Origin: Mesorhizobium denitrificans
GTDB lineage: Bacteria; Pseudomonadota; Alphaproteobacteria; Rhizobiales; Rhizobiaceae
Length of the DNA: 64,000 bases
Assembly (NCBI RefSeq): GCF_003403035.1
Contig: NZ_QURN01000001.1
Location: 310,001 to 374,000, forward strand
Direction of reading: 5' to 3'
Made by a program: the position numbers and the translations under genes. Position 1 is the stretch's first letter; each line of letters starts with the position of its first letter. Shown here piece by piece: positions 15,236 through 23,775 of this stretch. A model generated the notes under the pieces. It was not told where the DNA came from. It worked only from the letters and a program-made list of their open reading frames with translations, and searched no databases.

Positions 15236-17422
15236 CTATGCCAGAGGCCGGCCCTGATCGGCCATGACCTGGCGCAGTCCGCGCTCGATATCCGCCGGGC
15301 GGGTGCAGGCCGCTGCCTCGAGCAACTTGGAAATGCTGGGCGAAGCCTCGCCACCATGAACCCGCTGGATCGGCTGGTCGAGCCAATCGAAGCAGCGGTT
15401 CTGGATCTCGGCGGCAAGTAGCCCGCCATAGGACGTGCCACGCGCACCCTGCTCCACGACAAGCACATTGCCGGTCTTGCGAATGGAGGCCTCAATCGTC
15501 TGCCAGTCGAGCCCGGCGCGGTCGAGTGAGCGTAGATCGATGACCTCCGCATCGACATCCAGGCGCTCGACCGCTTCGAGCACGGGACGCACCATGGCGA
15601 GATAGGTCAGGACGGTCATAGCCGTGCCGTGGCGCACGACCTTGGCCCTGCCGAGCGGGATGCAATAGTCGAGGTCGTCGACAGGTGCTGGGCCGGTCGA
15701 GTTGTAGAGATCAACATGCTCGATCACCAGCACCGGATCCTTGCAGCGTAGCGCGCTATTTATCAGCCCGACATAGTCGAACGGCGTCGACGGGGCGACG
15801 ATGCGCCAGCCGGGCGAGGTGGCGAAGATGCCGGCCGGGTCCATTGAATGCTGCGAGCCGTAGCCCGTGCCCATGGCGACCTTGGTGCGCAGCACCAGCG
15901 GTATGTCGATGTCGCCGCCGAACATGTGGCGGGCCTTGCCGATCTGGTTGAAGACCTGGTCAGCGGCCACCCACATGAAGTCGGGATACATGAACTCGAC
16001 GACCGGAAGGTATCGGCCATCCATCGCGATGCCACCCGCGAGCCCGGTGAAGGCGGCTTCGCTGATGGGTGTGCCGAGCACCCTATTCGGGAAAGCTGCG
16101 GCAAGGCCACGCGTCGCACCGTTGGTGCCGCCTTTTAGCCGATGCACATCCTCGCCCATGATGACAATGCGTTCGTCCGTTGCCATGCGCCGGTGCATGA
16201 CATCGGCCACTGTGTCGATGAATTTGGCGGCGCTGGTGATCGCTCCGCCGAAGGTCTCAAGTTCCTCCGTGCGCTGGCCGTGCAGCTCGGTGAGGTCACT
16301 GCGTATGCCGGTGTCGCGGAATCCCTCGTCGGGCCATAGCGCGGCCTTGATACGGTTCTTGCCTTGCACCTGCTCGATGAGTTCGGCGGCGACTTCGTTC
16401 ATAAGGCCAAGTGCGCGTTCGCGCAGCGCCGAAACGCCGCTGGCGCCGATGATCTGGCGCTGCTCCATTTCATTGGCCAACCGATCAAGCGGGTCGCGCT
16501 CGCGCCATGCTGCCTCCTCGACCTTGTCGCGATAGCCAAAGGCGCTGCCGGGCAGCGGTCCGTTTTGATGGAAATAGCGGTAGACGTCAGCCTCGATGAT
16601 GGTCGGTCCACCGCCGTCGCGCATCAGCTCCATGGCTTCTTTTGTCGCAAGAAGGACGGCAAGGGGGTCCATGCCATCGACTTTCCACGCGGGAATTGCG
16701 AAGGCTGATCCGCGCGCTGACAGACGTGGCTCGGCGGTCGCTTCCTCGACATGGGTCGAGACGGCATAGCGGTTATTCTCGATGAAGAAACAGAGCGGCA
16801 GCTTCCAGGCGGCGGCAATGTTCATCGTCTCCAGCACCGAGCCGATGTTGACGGCGCCATCGCCGAAATAGGCAAAGGCCACGTCGCCCTTGCCGGCGCG
16901 CTTATGCGCCCAAGCAGCGCCCGCAGCTAACGGAACGCCACCACCGACGATCGCGTTGGTGCCGAGATTTCCGGCTTCCGCCCAGCGCAGATGCATCGAG
17001 CCGCCGCGGCCGCGGCAAAAACCCTGCGCCAGGCCGAGGATCTCGGCCAGCGATCGTTGCGTGAGGCCGCGAATGGGCGGCGAGAAGTCGTCGGCGGGCG
17101 CCAATCCCATCGGCGCGACATAGCGGATCGACTTGGCGAGGAACTGGTGATGCGCGCGATGGGAACCATTGATCTGGTCGCTTGCCCGCATGAGAGCGGC
17201 CGAGCCGACCGCACCGCCTTCCTGACCGATCGCTGAATGGGCAGGGCCGTGCACAAGACCCTGCCCGGCGAGCTCCAGCACTTTCTCCTCGAAGGCGCGG
17301 ATCAGATGGGCCGAAACCAGCATGGATTCTAGCAATGCCGGGTCGGTGTCGTCCCAATCGGTGCGCGTCGTGCGAAGCTCGCGCCAAGGAGCCGATGAAG
17401 CCAGTGTCGTGTAGTCGGGCAT
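15236..17422 (-). CDS. Fused TPP-dependent 2-oxoacid/acetoin-type dehydrogenase E1 (alpha and beta in one chain)
   Basis: Protein of about 728 aa in which E1-alpha is joined to E1-beta. The alpha half has SAIGQEGGAVGSAALMRASD, RGRGGSMHLRWAEAGNLGTN and the TPP/Mg motif from YFGDGAVNIGSVLETMNIAA to FIENNRYAVSTHV (about residues 187-220). The beta half, from about residue 400, has VADVMHRRMATDERIVIMGE, GTPISEAAFTGLAGGIAMDG (cofactor Glu), RTKVAMGTGYGSQHSMDP and EVIDLRSLDRAGLDWQTI. ATG 17,422 (MPDYTTLA) has ggcggag in front; ATG 17,437 is the alternative. No E2 (lipoyl acyltransferase) or E3 lies nearby, so it either borrows them or works as a stand-alone TPP enzyme. Two operator-like boxes lie upstream. 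Confidence 0.9.
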   Translation of the reverse strand: MPDYTTLASSAPWRELRTTRTDWDDTDPALLESMLVSAHLIRAFEEKVLELAGQGLVHGPAHSAIGQEGGAVGSAALMRASDQINGSHRAHHQFLAKSIRYVAPMGLAPADDFSPPIRGLTQRSLAEILGLAQGFCRGRGGSMHLRWAEAGNLGTNAIVGGGVPLAAGAAWAHKRAGKGDVAFAYFGDGAVNIGSVLETMNIAAAWKLPLCFFIENNRYAVSTHVEEATAEPRLSARGSAFAIPAWKVDGMDPLAVLLATKEAMELMRDGGGPTIIEADVYRYFHQNGPLPGSAFGYRDKVEEAAWRERDPLDRLANEMEQRQIIGASGVSALRERALGLMNEVAAELIEQVQGKNRIKAALWPDEGFRDTGIRSDLTELHGQRTEELETFGGAITSAAKFIDTVADVMHRRMATDERIVIMGEDVHRLKGGTNGATRGLAAAFPNRVLGTPISEAAFTGLAGGIAMDGRYLPVVEFMYPDFMWVAADQVFNQIGKARHMFGGDIDIPLVLRTKVAMGTGYGSQHSMDPAGIFATSPGWRIVAPSTPFDYVGLINSALRCKDPVLVIEHVDLYNSTGPAPVDDLDYCIPLGRAKVVRHGTAMTVLTYLAMVRPVLEAVERLDVDAEVIDLRSLDRAGLDWQTIEASIRKTGNVLVVEQGARGTSYGGLLAAEIQNRCFDWLDQPIQRVHGGEASPSISKLLEAAACTRPADIERGLRQVMADQGRPLA

Positions 17423-17450
17423 CCGGTGCTCCGCCATAGTCGATAATTAT

Positions 17451-17524
17451 ATTGGATACGATAGTTGCCAGAAATGCCGATTGAAAGCAAAAAAATCAGT
17501 GAAAATATGAAAATTGGATACAAT
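17451..17524. promoter_or_regulatory. Two operator boxes upstream of the E1 dehydrogenase gene
   Basis: ATTGGATACGAT (17,451-17,462) and ATTGGATACAAT (17,513-17,524) both differ by one or two bases from the perfect palindrome ATTGTATACAAT at 13,502. They are spaced 62 bases apart centre to centre, about six helical turns, which would allow looping by one repressor. Confidence 0.55.
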
Positions 17525-17623
17525 GATGCGATTCAGAACGCTAGTTGGCCGCGTTCATGATGGCGCGCGCATCGGGTGCGGCATTGATGCTGCGCATTAG
17601 CGCCCGCCCGGTGAGCGCCGCGC

Positions 17624-18325
17624 TCAGTTCGCTTGGTCTGCGCCAGCAGCGCGCCTGCTGAACAACCGTTCTAGAATTACATTTCCGCCCTCGGTGATAT
17701 CGGCGATGATCGCACGTTCGGCTGCGTCGGAATCCTTATTTTCGACCGCAGCGAGAACCGCGTAGTGATTGTCGATCATAGCGCGGCCGCCTTCGTGATA
17801 GGATTCCGCAATCAGCGGCCCCATCTGCAACCAAAGCCGGTTCAGGATGCCGCGCAGCACCACCATGTCGCCTATGTCGGCGAGCGCGAAGTGGAAGGTC
17901 TGGTTGAGTTCCAGTCCTTCGGCCCAATTCTTGTCGGCGATCGCACGCTCGTTGAGAGCAATCAAATCGTGCAGCCGTTCGATATCCTTCGCCTTCGCCT
18001 TGAGCGCGGCCTCACGAGCGGCAAGCCCTTCCAGCTTCAGCCTTATCTGACGGATCTCGCGATAGCGCTCCAACGTGATGATGGGCACGCGTACCTCGCG
18101 CGCTGATTTCTGCACCAAAGCTTCGTCCTGGATAAGCCGCAAAATTGCGTCGCGAACGGGCGTGACGCTTGTGCCGAGCGATTGAGCGAGTTCGCGGATC
18201 GTCAGCCGAGCATCCGGCGCGAAGCGGCCTTTGATCAGTGCCTCCGCAACGCGCGCATAGACTGTCTCGCCGAGATTTTCGCGCTCGAGCGTCTCGAAAT
18301 TGAAGCCCGCCATGCCGCTGTCCAT
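17624..18325 (-). CDS. GntR-family transcriptional regulator, FCD domain
   Basis: Fourth FCD GntR regulator, 233 aa from ATG 18,325 (TTG 18,337 and ATG 18,313 are alternatives). wHTH: LGETVYARVAEALIKGRF and LAQSLGTSVTPVRDAILRL; FCD: LNQTFHFALADIGDMVVLRG and NHYAVLAAVENKDSDAAE. It is divergent from the aminotransferase at 18,478, whose TTGACA promoter carries an AT-rich palindrome in its spacer, so it most likely represses that gene and perhaps the TorT operon at 20 kb with a similar site. Confidence 0.9.
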   Translation of the reverse strand: MDSGMAGFNFETLERENLGETVYARVAEALIKGRFAPDARLTIRELAQSLGTSVTPVRDAILRLIQDEALVQKSAREVRVPIITLERYREIRQIRLKLEGLAAREAALKAKAKDIERLHDLIALNERAIADKNWAEGLELNQTFHFALADIGDMVVLRGILNRLWLQMGPLIAESYHEGGRAMIDNHYAVLAAVENKDSDAAERAIIADITEGGNVILERLFSRRAAGADQAN

Positions 18326-18351
18326 CCCGTTAAGCAATCACCCAAAAGGGC

Positions 18352-18380
18352 TTGACAATATATCTTATAAGAAACATGAT
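18352..18380 (+). promoter_or_regulatory. Sigma70-like promoter with embedded operator, upstream of aminotransferase
   Basis: TTGACA at 18,352-18,357 is followed after 17 bases by CATGAT as a possible -10. The spacer contains the palindrome TCTTATAAGA (18,363-18,372) inside ATATATCTTATAAGAA, which matches the 19.9 kb site at 14 of 16 positions. An operator in the spacer implies repression by blocking polymerase. Confidence 0.5.
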
Positions 18381-18477
18381 GCATCAAACACCGCAATGCA
18401 AGAGGGAACTGCAGTCCGTCTTCGAGAAGAGGGAGTTCATGCTTCCTCGCTTAGACGCCTGCAGCAGGAGCCACACG

Positions 18478-19854
18478 ATGGACACCAGACCGAATTCTGC
18501 CGAAGCCCGCGACATTCGCTATCACATGCATGCCTACACGAATGCCCGCAAGCATCAGGAAACCGGCCCGCTGGTGATCGAAAAGGGCGATGGCGTTTAT
18601 GTCGAGGATACCGCCGGCAATCGTTACATCGAGGCGATGGCAGGCCTGTGGAGCGTTGCTGTCGGCTTCTCGGAAAAGCGGTTGGTCAATGCCGCGACAA
18701 AGCAGATGTCGAAGCTGCCCTTCTATCACGACTTCGGTTCGAAGGCGCATGCGCCGCTGATCGACCTGGCCGAGAAGCTGGTGCAGATGGCACCGGTGCC
18801 GATGAGCAAAGCCTACTTCACCAATTCCGGCTCGGAGGCCAACGACACGGCGATCAAGATGATCTGGTACCGTTCGAACGCGCTGGGAGAGCATGCACGC
18901 AAGAAAATCATCAGTCGCACGCGCGGCTATCACGGCGTCACAATCGCCTCGGCCAGCCTGACCGGCCTACCCAACAATCATCTCTCCTTCGACCTACCGA
19001 TCGCCAATATACTGCACACCTCGACGCCGCATCACTGGCGTGACGCCCAGCCCGGTGAAAGCGAAGAGCAGTTCTCGACGCGGCTTGCCGCTGATCTGGA
19101 AAATCTCATCCTGGCCGAGGGGCCTGAAACGATCGCGGCCTTCATCGGCGAACCGATCATGGGCGCTGGCGGCGTCATAGTGCCACCCGCCGGCTACTGG
19201 GAAAAGATCCAGACGGTGCTGTCGAAATACGGCATCCTGCTCGTGGCTGACGAGGTGATTTGCGGCTTCGGCAGGACGGGAGAGATGTTCGGCTCGCAGA
19301 CGTTCAACATAAAGCCCGACATCATAGTGCTATCGAAGCAAATCTCTTCCTCCTACCTGCCGATTTCGGCGCTGCTGATCAACGATAGTGTTTTCGAGCC
19401 TATCGCCGATGAGAGCGATCGTATTGGCACGTTCGGTCACGGCTTCACCGGCGGCGGTCATCCGGTCGCCGCGGCCGTTGCGCTGGAGAACATCAAGCTG
19501 ATCGAGGAGCGTGATCTCGTAGGCAATGCCCGCAAGGTCGGTGCGCATCTGCAGGCAAAGCTGCGTCGGCTCGCCTCGCATCCGCTGGTGGGTGAGGTGC
19601 GTGGCGTCGGTCTGATCGCTGCTGTCGAGCTTGTCGCCGACAAGGCGAGCAAGGCGCCCTGGGGCAAGCCGGCAGCGCTCGGCACTTTGGTCAACGGCTT
19701 CCTGCAGCAGAATGGCGTCATCTCGCGCAATATGGGCGATGCAATTGCGTTCTGCCCGCCGCTGATCATCACCGAGGCGCAGATCGACACGCTGGTGGAT
19801 GCGTTCGAGCGCTCGCTCGACGCGGCACTCCCTCAGGTTCATCCGCAGGGCTGA
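18478..19854 (+). CDS. Class III omega-aminotransferase (paralogue of the 9.2-kb gene)
   Basis: PLP enzyme of 458 aa. Seen: YIEAMAGLWSVAVGFSEKRL, YFTNSGSEANDTAIKMIWYR, SRTRGYHGVTIASASLTGLP, IGEPIMGAGGVIVPPAGYW, LLVADEVICGFGRTGEMFGS, and the Schiff-base lysine in VLSKQISSSYLPISALL near residue 287 (most relatives read AKGLSSGYLP). ATG 18,478 is chosen for the aggag eight bases upstream; the longer frame above it would run through the promoter. It stands alone between its own regulator and the TorT/hydantoinase operon. Likely role: removing the amino group from an omega- or beta-amino acid, possibly one released by the HyuA/HyuB enzyme downstream; that link is inference. Confidence 0.92.
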   Translation: MDTRPNSAEARDIRYHMHAYTNARKHQETGPLVIEKGDGVYVEDTAGNRYIEAMAGLWSVAVGFSEKRLVNAATKQMSKLPFYHDFGSKAHAPLIDLAEKLVQMAPVPMSKAYFTNSGSEANDTAIKMIWYRSNALGEHARKKIISRTRGYHGVTIASASLTGLPNNHLSFDLPIANILHTSTPHHWRDAQPGESEEQFSTRLAADLENLILAEGPETIAAFIGEPIMGAGGVIVPPAGYWEKIQTVLSKYGILLVADEVICGFGRTGEMFGSQTFNIKPDIIVLSKQISSSYLPISALLINDSVFEPIADESDRIGTFGHGFTGGGHPVAAAVALENIKLIEERDLVGNARKVGAHLQAKLRRLASHPLVGEVRGVGLIAAVELVADKASKAPWGKPAALGTLVNGFLQQNGVISRNMGDAIAFCPPLIITEAQIDTLVDAFERSLDAALPQVHPQG

Positions 19855-19906
19855 GAAATCCAGCAGCAGGCGAAAGCACCCTGACGGGCAAGTAGCGCAT
19901 CACGCA

Positions 19907-19934
19907 TTGACATATATCATATAAGATGTAAGTT
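19907..19934 (+). promoter_or_regulatory. Promoter with operator for the TorT-ABC-hydantoinase operon
   Basis: TTGACA (19,907-19,912) and a weak TAAGTT at 19,929 frame ATATATCATATAAGAT (19,912-19,927), which is 15/16 identical to the site at 2156-2171. A leader of about 175 bases separates it from the first ATG at 20,109; it contains two further GGATACA half-site-like stretches (about 19,961 and 20,022) but no gene. Confidence 0.55.
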
Positions 19935-20108
19935 GTGAACTGCGCGATATGAATGAGAATGGATACATTTATGCGACATTCTGCGTTTAAAGTTTGAAAT
20001 TCTGACGAACGAGTGGCAGATTGGATACATAACTGGCCGAGCTTAATCGGTCGATCGAGTAGAAACTCACGGGCCCTCCAAGGGCAGCTGTTCAAATGGG
20101 AGACTGAT

Positions 20109-21167
20109 ATGAGTGGATTGAAGAAGACGCTGGCTTTGGCGCTGTCGGCCACGGTGCTGTCGGCGGGAATGGCGCACGCCGCCGACTGGTGGCCGTTCAA
20201 GATCGCCTCGGCAAAGGATGGCGACCTCAAGAATGTTGGAGAGATCGAATACAAGCCGCTCGATAAGGCGGAGAAGCCCTGGAAGCTCTGCGTGCTCTTC
20301 CCGCATCTGCAGGACAGCTATTGGGTGTCGGTGGATTACGGCATCGTCGAGGAGGCCAAGCGCCTGGGCGTCAAGGTGACGGTGCTGCAGGCGGGTGGAT
20401 ACACTGCGCTGCCGAAGCAGATCTCCCAATATGACGACTGTGTTGCCGCGGGCGCCGACGCCATCCTTATCTCGGCAATCTCGGAAGCTGGCATGGCCGC
20501 CAAGATCAACGAAGGCATGAGCAAGGGCATCGTCAACATCGCCGTCGCCAATCCGATCCTGGAGACACCGATCACCGCTCGCATCACGCCCGACTTCTAC
20601 CAGAAGGGTTTTCAGACTGGCGAGTATGTGAAGAAGTATCTGGGCGACAAGCAGGGCACCGCAGTAGCGTTCCCTGGCCCACAAGGCAGCGGCTGGGCCG
20701 AAACCTACATGAACGGATTCCGCGACAGCACCAAGACCGGCAACGTCAAGTTGGTCGGCGAAATGTTCGGCGAGGCCAGTGTGCCGGCTCAGCTCAAGCT
20801 GGTCGAGGACGCGCTGCAGACCCATCCAGACGTCAACGTCATCTGGGGCGGCGCTCCGACGGCGGAAGCCGCGATCGGTGCTGTCGCCGACGCCGGCCTG
20901 AGCAACGTGACGATCATGTCCTCCTATGAGAACCAGACCATGCTGAAGGCCGTCAAGGACGGCTCGGTGCTGGGCTTCGCTACCGAATATCCGGTCATCA
21001 TGGGGCGCATCGGTGTCGACCTCGCGGTGCGCGCGCTGGAAAAGAAAGATCACGAGAAGGTTCTGCTGGTTGCACCCGGCATCGTTACCAAGGACAATGT
21101 CGACAAGATCGACACGACCCAGATCTTCGCGCCGGACAACTGGCGCCCTGAGTTCTCGGTCGAATAG
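20109..21167 (+). CDS. TorT-like periplasmic substrate-binding protein
   Basis: Periplasmic-binding-protein-fold (family 4, type I) protein of 352 aa with a signal peptide (residues 1-24, ending GMAHA-ADWWPF). ADWWPFKI, KLCVLFPHLQDSYWVSVDYG, AVANPILETPITARITPDFY and FPGPQGSGWAETYMNGFRD are the TorT signature as I remember it. TorT normally feeds TMAO sensing to the TorS kinase, but no tor genes are here; instead it heads a ribose-type ABC transporter operon and so acts as its substrate receptor. ATG 20,109 follows gggagactgat. A strong hairpin right after the gene would let it be made in excess over the membrane parts. Confidence 0.87.
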   Translation: MSGLKKTLALALSATVLSAGMAHAADWWPFKIASAKDGDLKNVGEIEYKPLDKAEKPWKLCVLFPHLQDSYWVSVDYGIVEEAKRLGVKVTVLQAGGYTALPKQISQYDDCVAAGADAILISAISEAGMAAKINEGMSKGIVNIAVANPILETPITARITPDFYQKGFQTGEYVKKYLGDKQGTAVAFPGPQGSGWAETYMNGFRDSTKTGNVKLVGEMFGEASVPAQLKLVEDALQTHPDVNVIWGGAPTAEAAIGAVADAGLSNVTIMSSYENQTMLKAVKDGSVLGFATEYPVIMGRIGVDLAVRALEKKDHEKVLLVAPGIVTKDNVDKIDTTQIFAPDNWRPEFSVE

Positions 21168-21207
21168 CGCGGCCGTTTACGCGACCTGCACATCGCGATC
21201 CTCCCGG

Positions 21208-21240
21208 TCTGACCGCTTCATTTGAAGCGGTCAGACGACT
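21208..21240 (+). terminator. Hairpin after binding-protein gene (attenuator/partial terminator)
   Basis: TCTGACCGCTTCA (21,208-21,220) and TGAAGCGGTCAGA (21,223-21,235) are perfectly complementary over 13 bases, followed by cgacttttct. Such hairpins between a binding-protein gene and its ABC partners protect the upstream mRNA and lower downstream expression. Confidence 0.7.
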
Positions 21241-21265
21241 TTTCTAGCCAGCTTTGGGTCTTTGG

Positions 21266-22753
21266 ATGCTGGAAGTTACAGGGTTCACGAAGAGATTCCG
21301 CGGAGTTGCCGCGCTCGACAATGTCGACTTCTCTCTCAACGAGGGCGAGGTGCACGCGCTGCTTGGCGAAAACGGCGCGGGCAAGTCGACGCTCATCAAT
21401 CTCATCGCCGGCACCTTTCCGTGGGCGGAAGGCGTCTATCGCATCAACGGCCGCACCATCACCAGCCTGACACCGCACGTAGCGCAGGAGATCGGCATCG
21501 CCGCCGTCTTCCAGGAATTCAGTCTGGTGCCCGACCTCACCGTGGTCGAGAACATCTTCCTCGGCCGTGAGCAATCGTCCGGCCTGTTCCTCAAGCGCAA
21601 GCAGATGCGTCAGGCGGCGGTGGAGTTGCTGGACAGCCTCGGCTTCCATCTACCGCTCGACGAGAATGTCGCCTTTCTGTCGCGCGCGCAAAAACAGATG
21701 GTAGAGATCGCCAAGGCGCTACGCATGTCGCCGAAGGTGCTGATCCTCGACGAACCAACGGCCTCGCTCACCGACGGCGAGGCAGAAAAACTGTTTAATG
21801 CCGTGGCGCTACTGAAAGCGCGCGGCGTCGGCATAATCTACGTCTCGCACCGCATGAGCGAAATCCGTAATCTCTCTGACCGTGTCACCGTGCTGCGCGG
21901 CGGCAAGAAAATCGGCACCGTCGTAACTGCCGAGATTTCGGATGAAGGCCTGATCGAGATGATGGTCGGCCGTCCCGTCGAACAGCTGTTTCCAAAGATC
22001 GAGCACAAACCCGGCCCCGTTAGGCTCGAGGTGCGCGACCTTACGACCGAGAAGCGCTCCGTCATCGGCGCGTCGTTCACGGCGCGCGCGGGCGAGGTGG
22101 TCGGCCTTGCCGGTCTCGTCGGCTGTGGGCGCAGCGAGCTTTGCCGCGCAGTGTTCGGCCTCGAGGTCGTCGAGACCGGAGCGATCATGCTGGACGATAA
22201 GGCGGTCGAGCGTCCGACGCCTACCTCGATGCTTGCCGCCAATGTCTGCTATTTCCCTGCCGACCGCGGCTCGGAGGGTTTGGCGCTGGCGCGCTCGGCG
22301 CGCGAGAACGCAACGATGAGTTCGCTCGACCTACCGGAACTGTCATCCGGGCCGGTGCTCAAATTCTGGCGCGAGAACGAGACGATCAAGACACCGCTCG
22401 CCAATCTGGCGCTGAGACCCATGGCGCCCGAGCGCAAGGCGTCCGCCTTCTCCGGCGGCAACCAGCAGAAGCTGATGCTGGCGCGCGGGCTGATGAAGCC
22501 GTTCGAGGTCTATCTGTTCGACGAACCAACCGTCGGCATTGATGTCGGCGCCAAAGCCGATGTCTACAACCTGATCAAATCACTCGTCGAGGCCGGCGCC
22601 TGCGTCGTAGTCTCGACATCCGAATTGCCGGAACTGATCAATCTCGCCTCGCGGGTCTATGTCATGCATGAAGGCAAGGTCGTCGCCGAGCTTGCTAAGC
22701 ACGAACTCAGCGAAGCTCAGGTCCTGTCGCATTATTTCGGAGGGCACGCATGA
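21266..22753 (+). CDS. Sugar-type ABC transporter ATP-binding protein (two ABC domains, RbsA/MglA family)
   Basis: Cytoplasmic double-ATPase of 495 aa. First domain: Walker A LLGENGAGKSTLINLIAGT, signature region SRAQKQMVEIAKALR, Walker B VLILDEPTASLTDGEAEKLF. Second domain: degenerate Walker A VGLAGLVGCGRSELCRAVFG, signature FSGGNQQKLMLARGLMKP, Walker B VYLFDEPTVGIDVGAKADVY. This is the CUT2 arrangement. ATG 21,266 begins MLEVTGFTKRFRG. It overlaps the next permease gene by 4 bases (ATGA). It powers uptake of the TorT-like protein's ligand. Confidence 0.95.
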   Translation: MLEVTGFTKRFRGVAALDNVDFSLNEGEVHALLGENGAGKSTLINLIAGTFPWAEGVYRINGRTITSLTPHVAQEIGIAAVFQEFSLVPDLTVVENIFLGREQSSGLFLKRKQMRQAAVELLDSLGFHLPLDENVAFLSRAQKQMVEIAKALRMSPKVLILDEPTASLTDGEAEKLFNAVALLKARGVGIIYVSHRMSEIRNLSDRVTVLRGGKKIGTVVTAEISDEGLIEMMVGRPVEQLFPKIEHKPGPVRLEVRDLTTEKRSVIGASFTARAGEVVGLAGLVGCGRSELCRAVFGLEVVETGAIMLDDKAVERPTPTSMLAANVCYFPADRGSEGLALARSARENATMSSLDLPELSSGPVLKFWRENETIKTPLANLALRPMAPERKASAFSGGNQQKLMLARGLMKPFEVYLFDEPTVGIDVGAKADVYNLIKSLVEAGACVVVSTSELPELINLASRVYVMHEGKVVAELAKHELSEAQVLSHYFGGHA

Positions 22754-23775
22754 GCTCGGAAACGGCGACCATGACCGTTGCAAATGCGCCTTCACATCGG
22801 GCGAGCCGGATTGATCGCTTCCTCATGCAGGGCGGCATCGTCATCACTTTCCTCGTCGTGGCGGTGGTGGCGACGGCGCTGATCGAGCCGCGCTTCCTAA
22901 ACCGGCTCAACCTGCTCAATGTCATGCGCAACTTCGCGCTGCTGCTCATCCCTTCGCTGGCGCAGATGCTGGTGATGACTGCCGGCGGTTTCGATCTCTC
23001 CGTCGGTGCGGTGGTGGCGGCGACCTCTGTGGTGACGGCTGCCGTGATGCTCGTTGGCAGCGGCTATTTCCCGGGCATGGAACTGGTCGTCATCCTTGCG
23101 TCGTTGGTCATCGCGCTCGGCGTCGGCGCGCTTGTCGGGCTGGTCAATGCCGGGCTCGTTGCGACGTTCTCACTCTCGCCTTTCATGGTGACGCTGGCGA
23201 TGATGTCGGTGCTGATGGGCATCGCGCTCTATTTCACGCAAGGCATCCCGATCTATGGCGTGGCCGATTCGTTTATCGCCAATGTCGGACGTGGCCAGTT
23301 TCTGGGCCTGCCGATCGTACTCTGGATCGGGCTCGCGGTGCTGGCCGCCTGCATCGTCATGCAGCGCTTTACGTCGCTTGGCCGCCACATCTATGCGGTC
23401 GGCAGCGATCAGCGCTCGGCGCGTCTCTCGGGTGTCTCCACCGGCCGTACGCTGTTGGTGGCCTATATGCTGGCCGGACTGCTCGCCGCGCTCACCGGTT
23501 TCCTGATGACGTCGCGGCTCGGCTCCGGCCAGTCGACGATTGGCGGAACACTTGCACTCGAAACCATTGCGGCCGCCGTCATCGGCGGCGTCTCGCTGCG
23601 CGGCGGCGTCGGCCGCGCGGAACTGGTCGCGCTCGCGGCGCTGTTCCTGTCGGTCATCGCCAATGCGATGAACCTCGTGCAGGTCGACAGCAAATACCAG
23701 ACGCTGGTACTTGGCGCCGTTCTGATCATATCCTTGGCCATCGAACGGCTTCTGCTGAGGAAGCGGCAGTCATGA
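22750..23775 (+). CDS. Sugar-type ABC transporter permease (RbsC family), first of two
   Basis: Inner-membrane protein of 341 aa with about ten hydrophobic segments. Family marks: IPSLAQMLVMTAGGFDLSVG, IPIYGVADSFI, GRHIYAVGSDQRSARLSGVS (EAA-like coupling loop), GGTLALETIAAAVIGGVSLR and VDSKYQTLVLGAVLIISLAI. Start and stop both overlap neighbouring genes by four bases. Two different permease genes in one CUT2 operon imply a heterodimeric channel. Confidence 0.95.
   Translation: MSSETATMTVANAPSHRASRIDRFLMQGGIVITFLVVAVVATALIEPRFLNRLNLLNVMRNFALLLIPSLAQMLVMTAGGFDLSVGAVVAATSVVTAAVMLVGSGYFPGMELVVILASLVIALGVGALVGLVNAGLVATFSLSPFMVTLAMMSVLMGIALYFTQGIPIYGVADSFIANVGRGQFLGLPIVLWIGLAVLAACIVMQRFTSLGRHIYAVGSDQRSARLSGVSTGRTLLVAYMLAGLLAALTGFLMTSRLGSGQSTIGGTLALETIAAAVIGGVSLRGGVGRAELVALAALFLSVIANAMNLVQVDSKYQTLVLGAVLIISLAIERLLLRKRQS

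Noticed and set aside
20109-21167. Assignment as a genuine TMAO sensor (torT of a tor operon)
   Set aside because: No torS, torR or torCAD nearby; the gene leads an ABC transporter operon, so only TorT-like is claimed.
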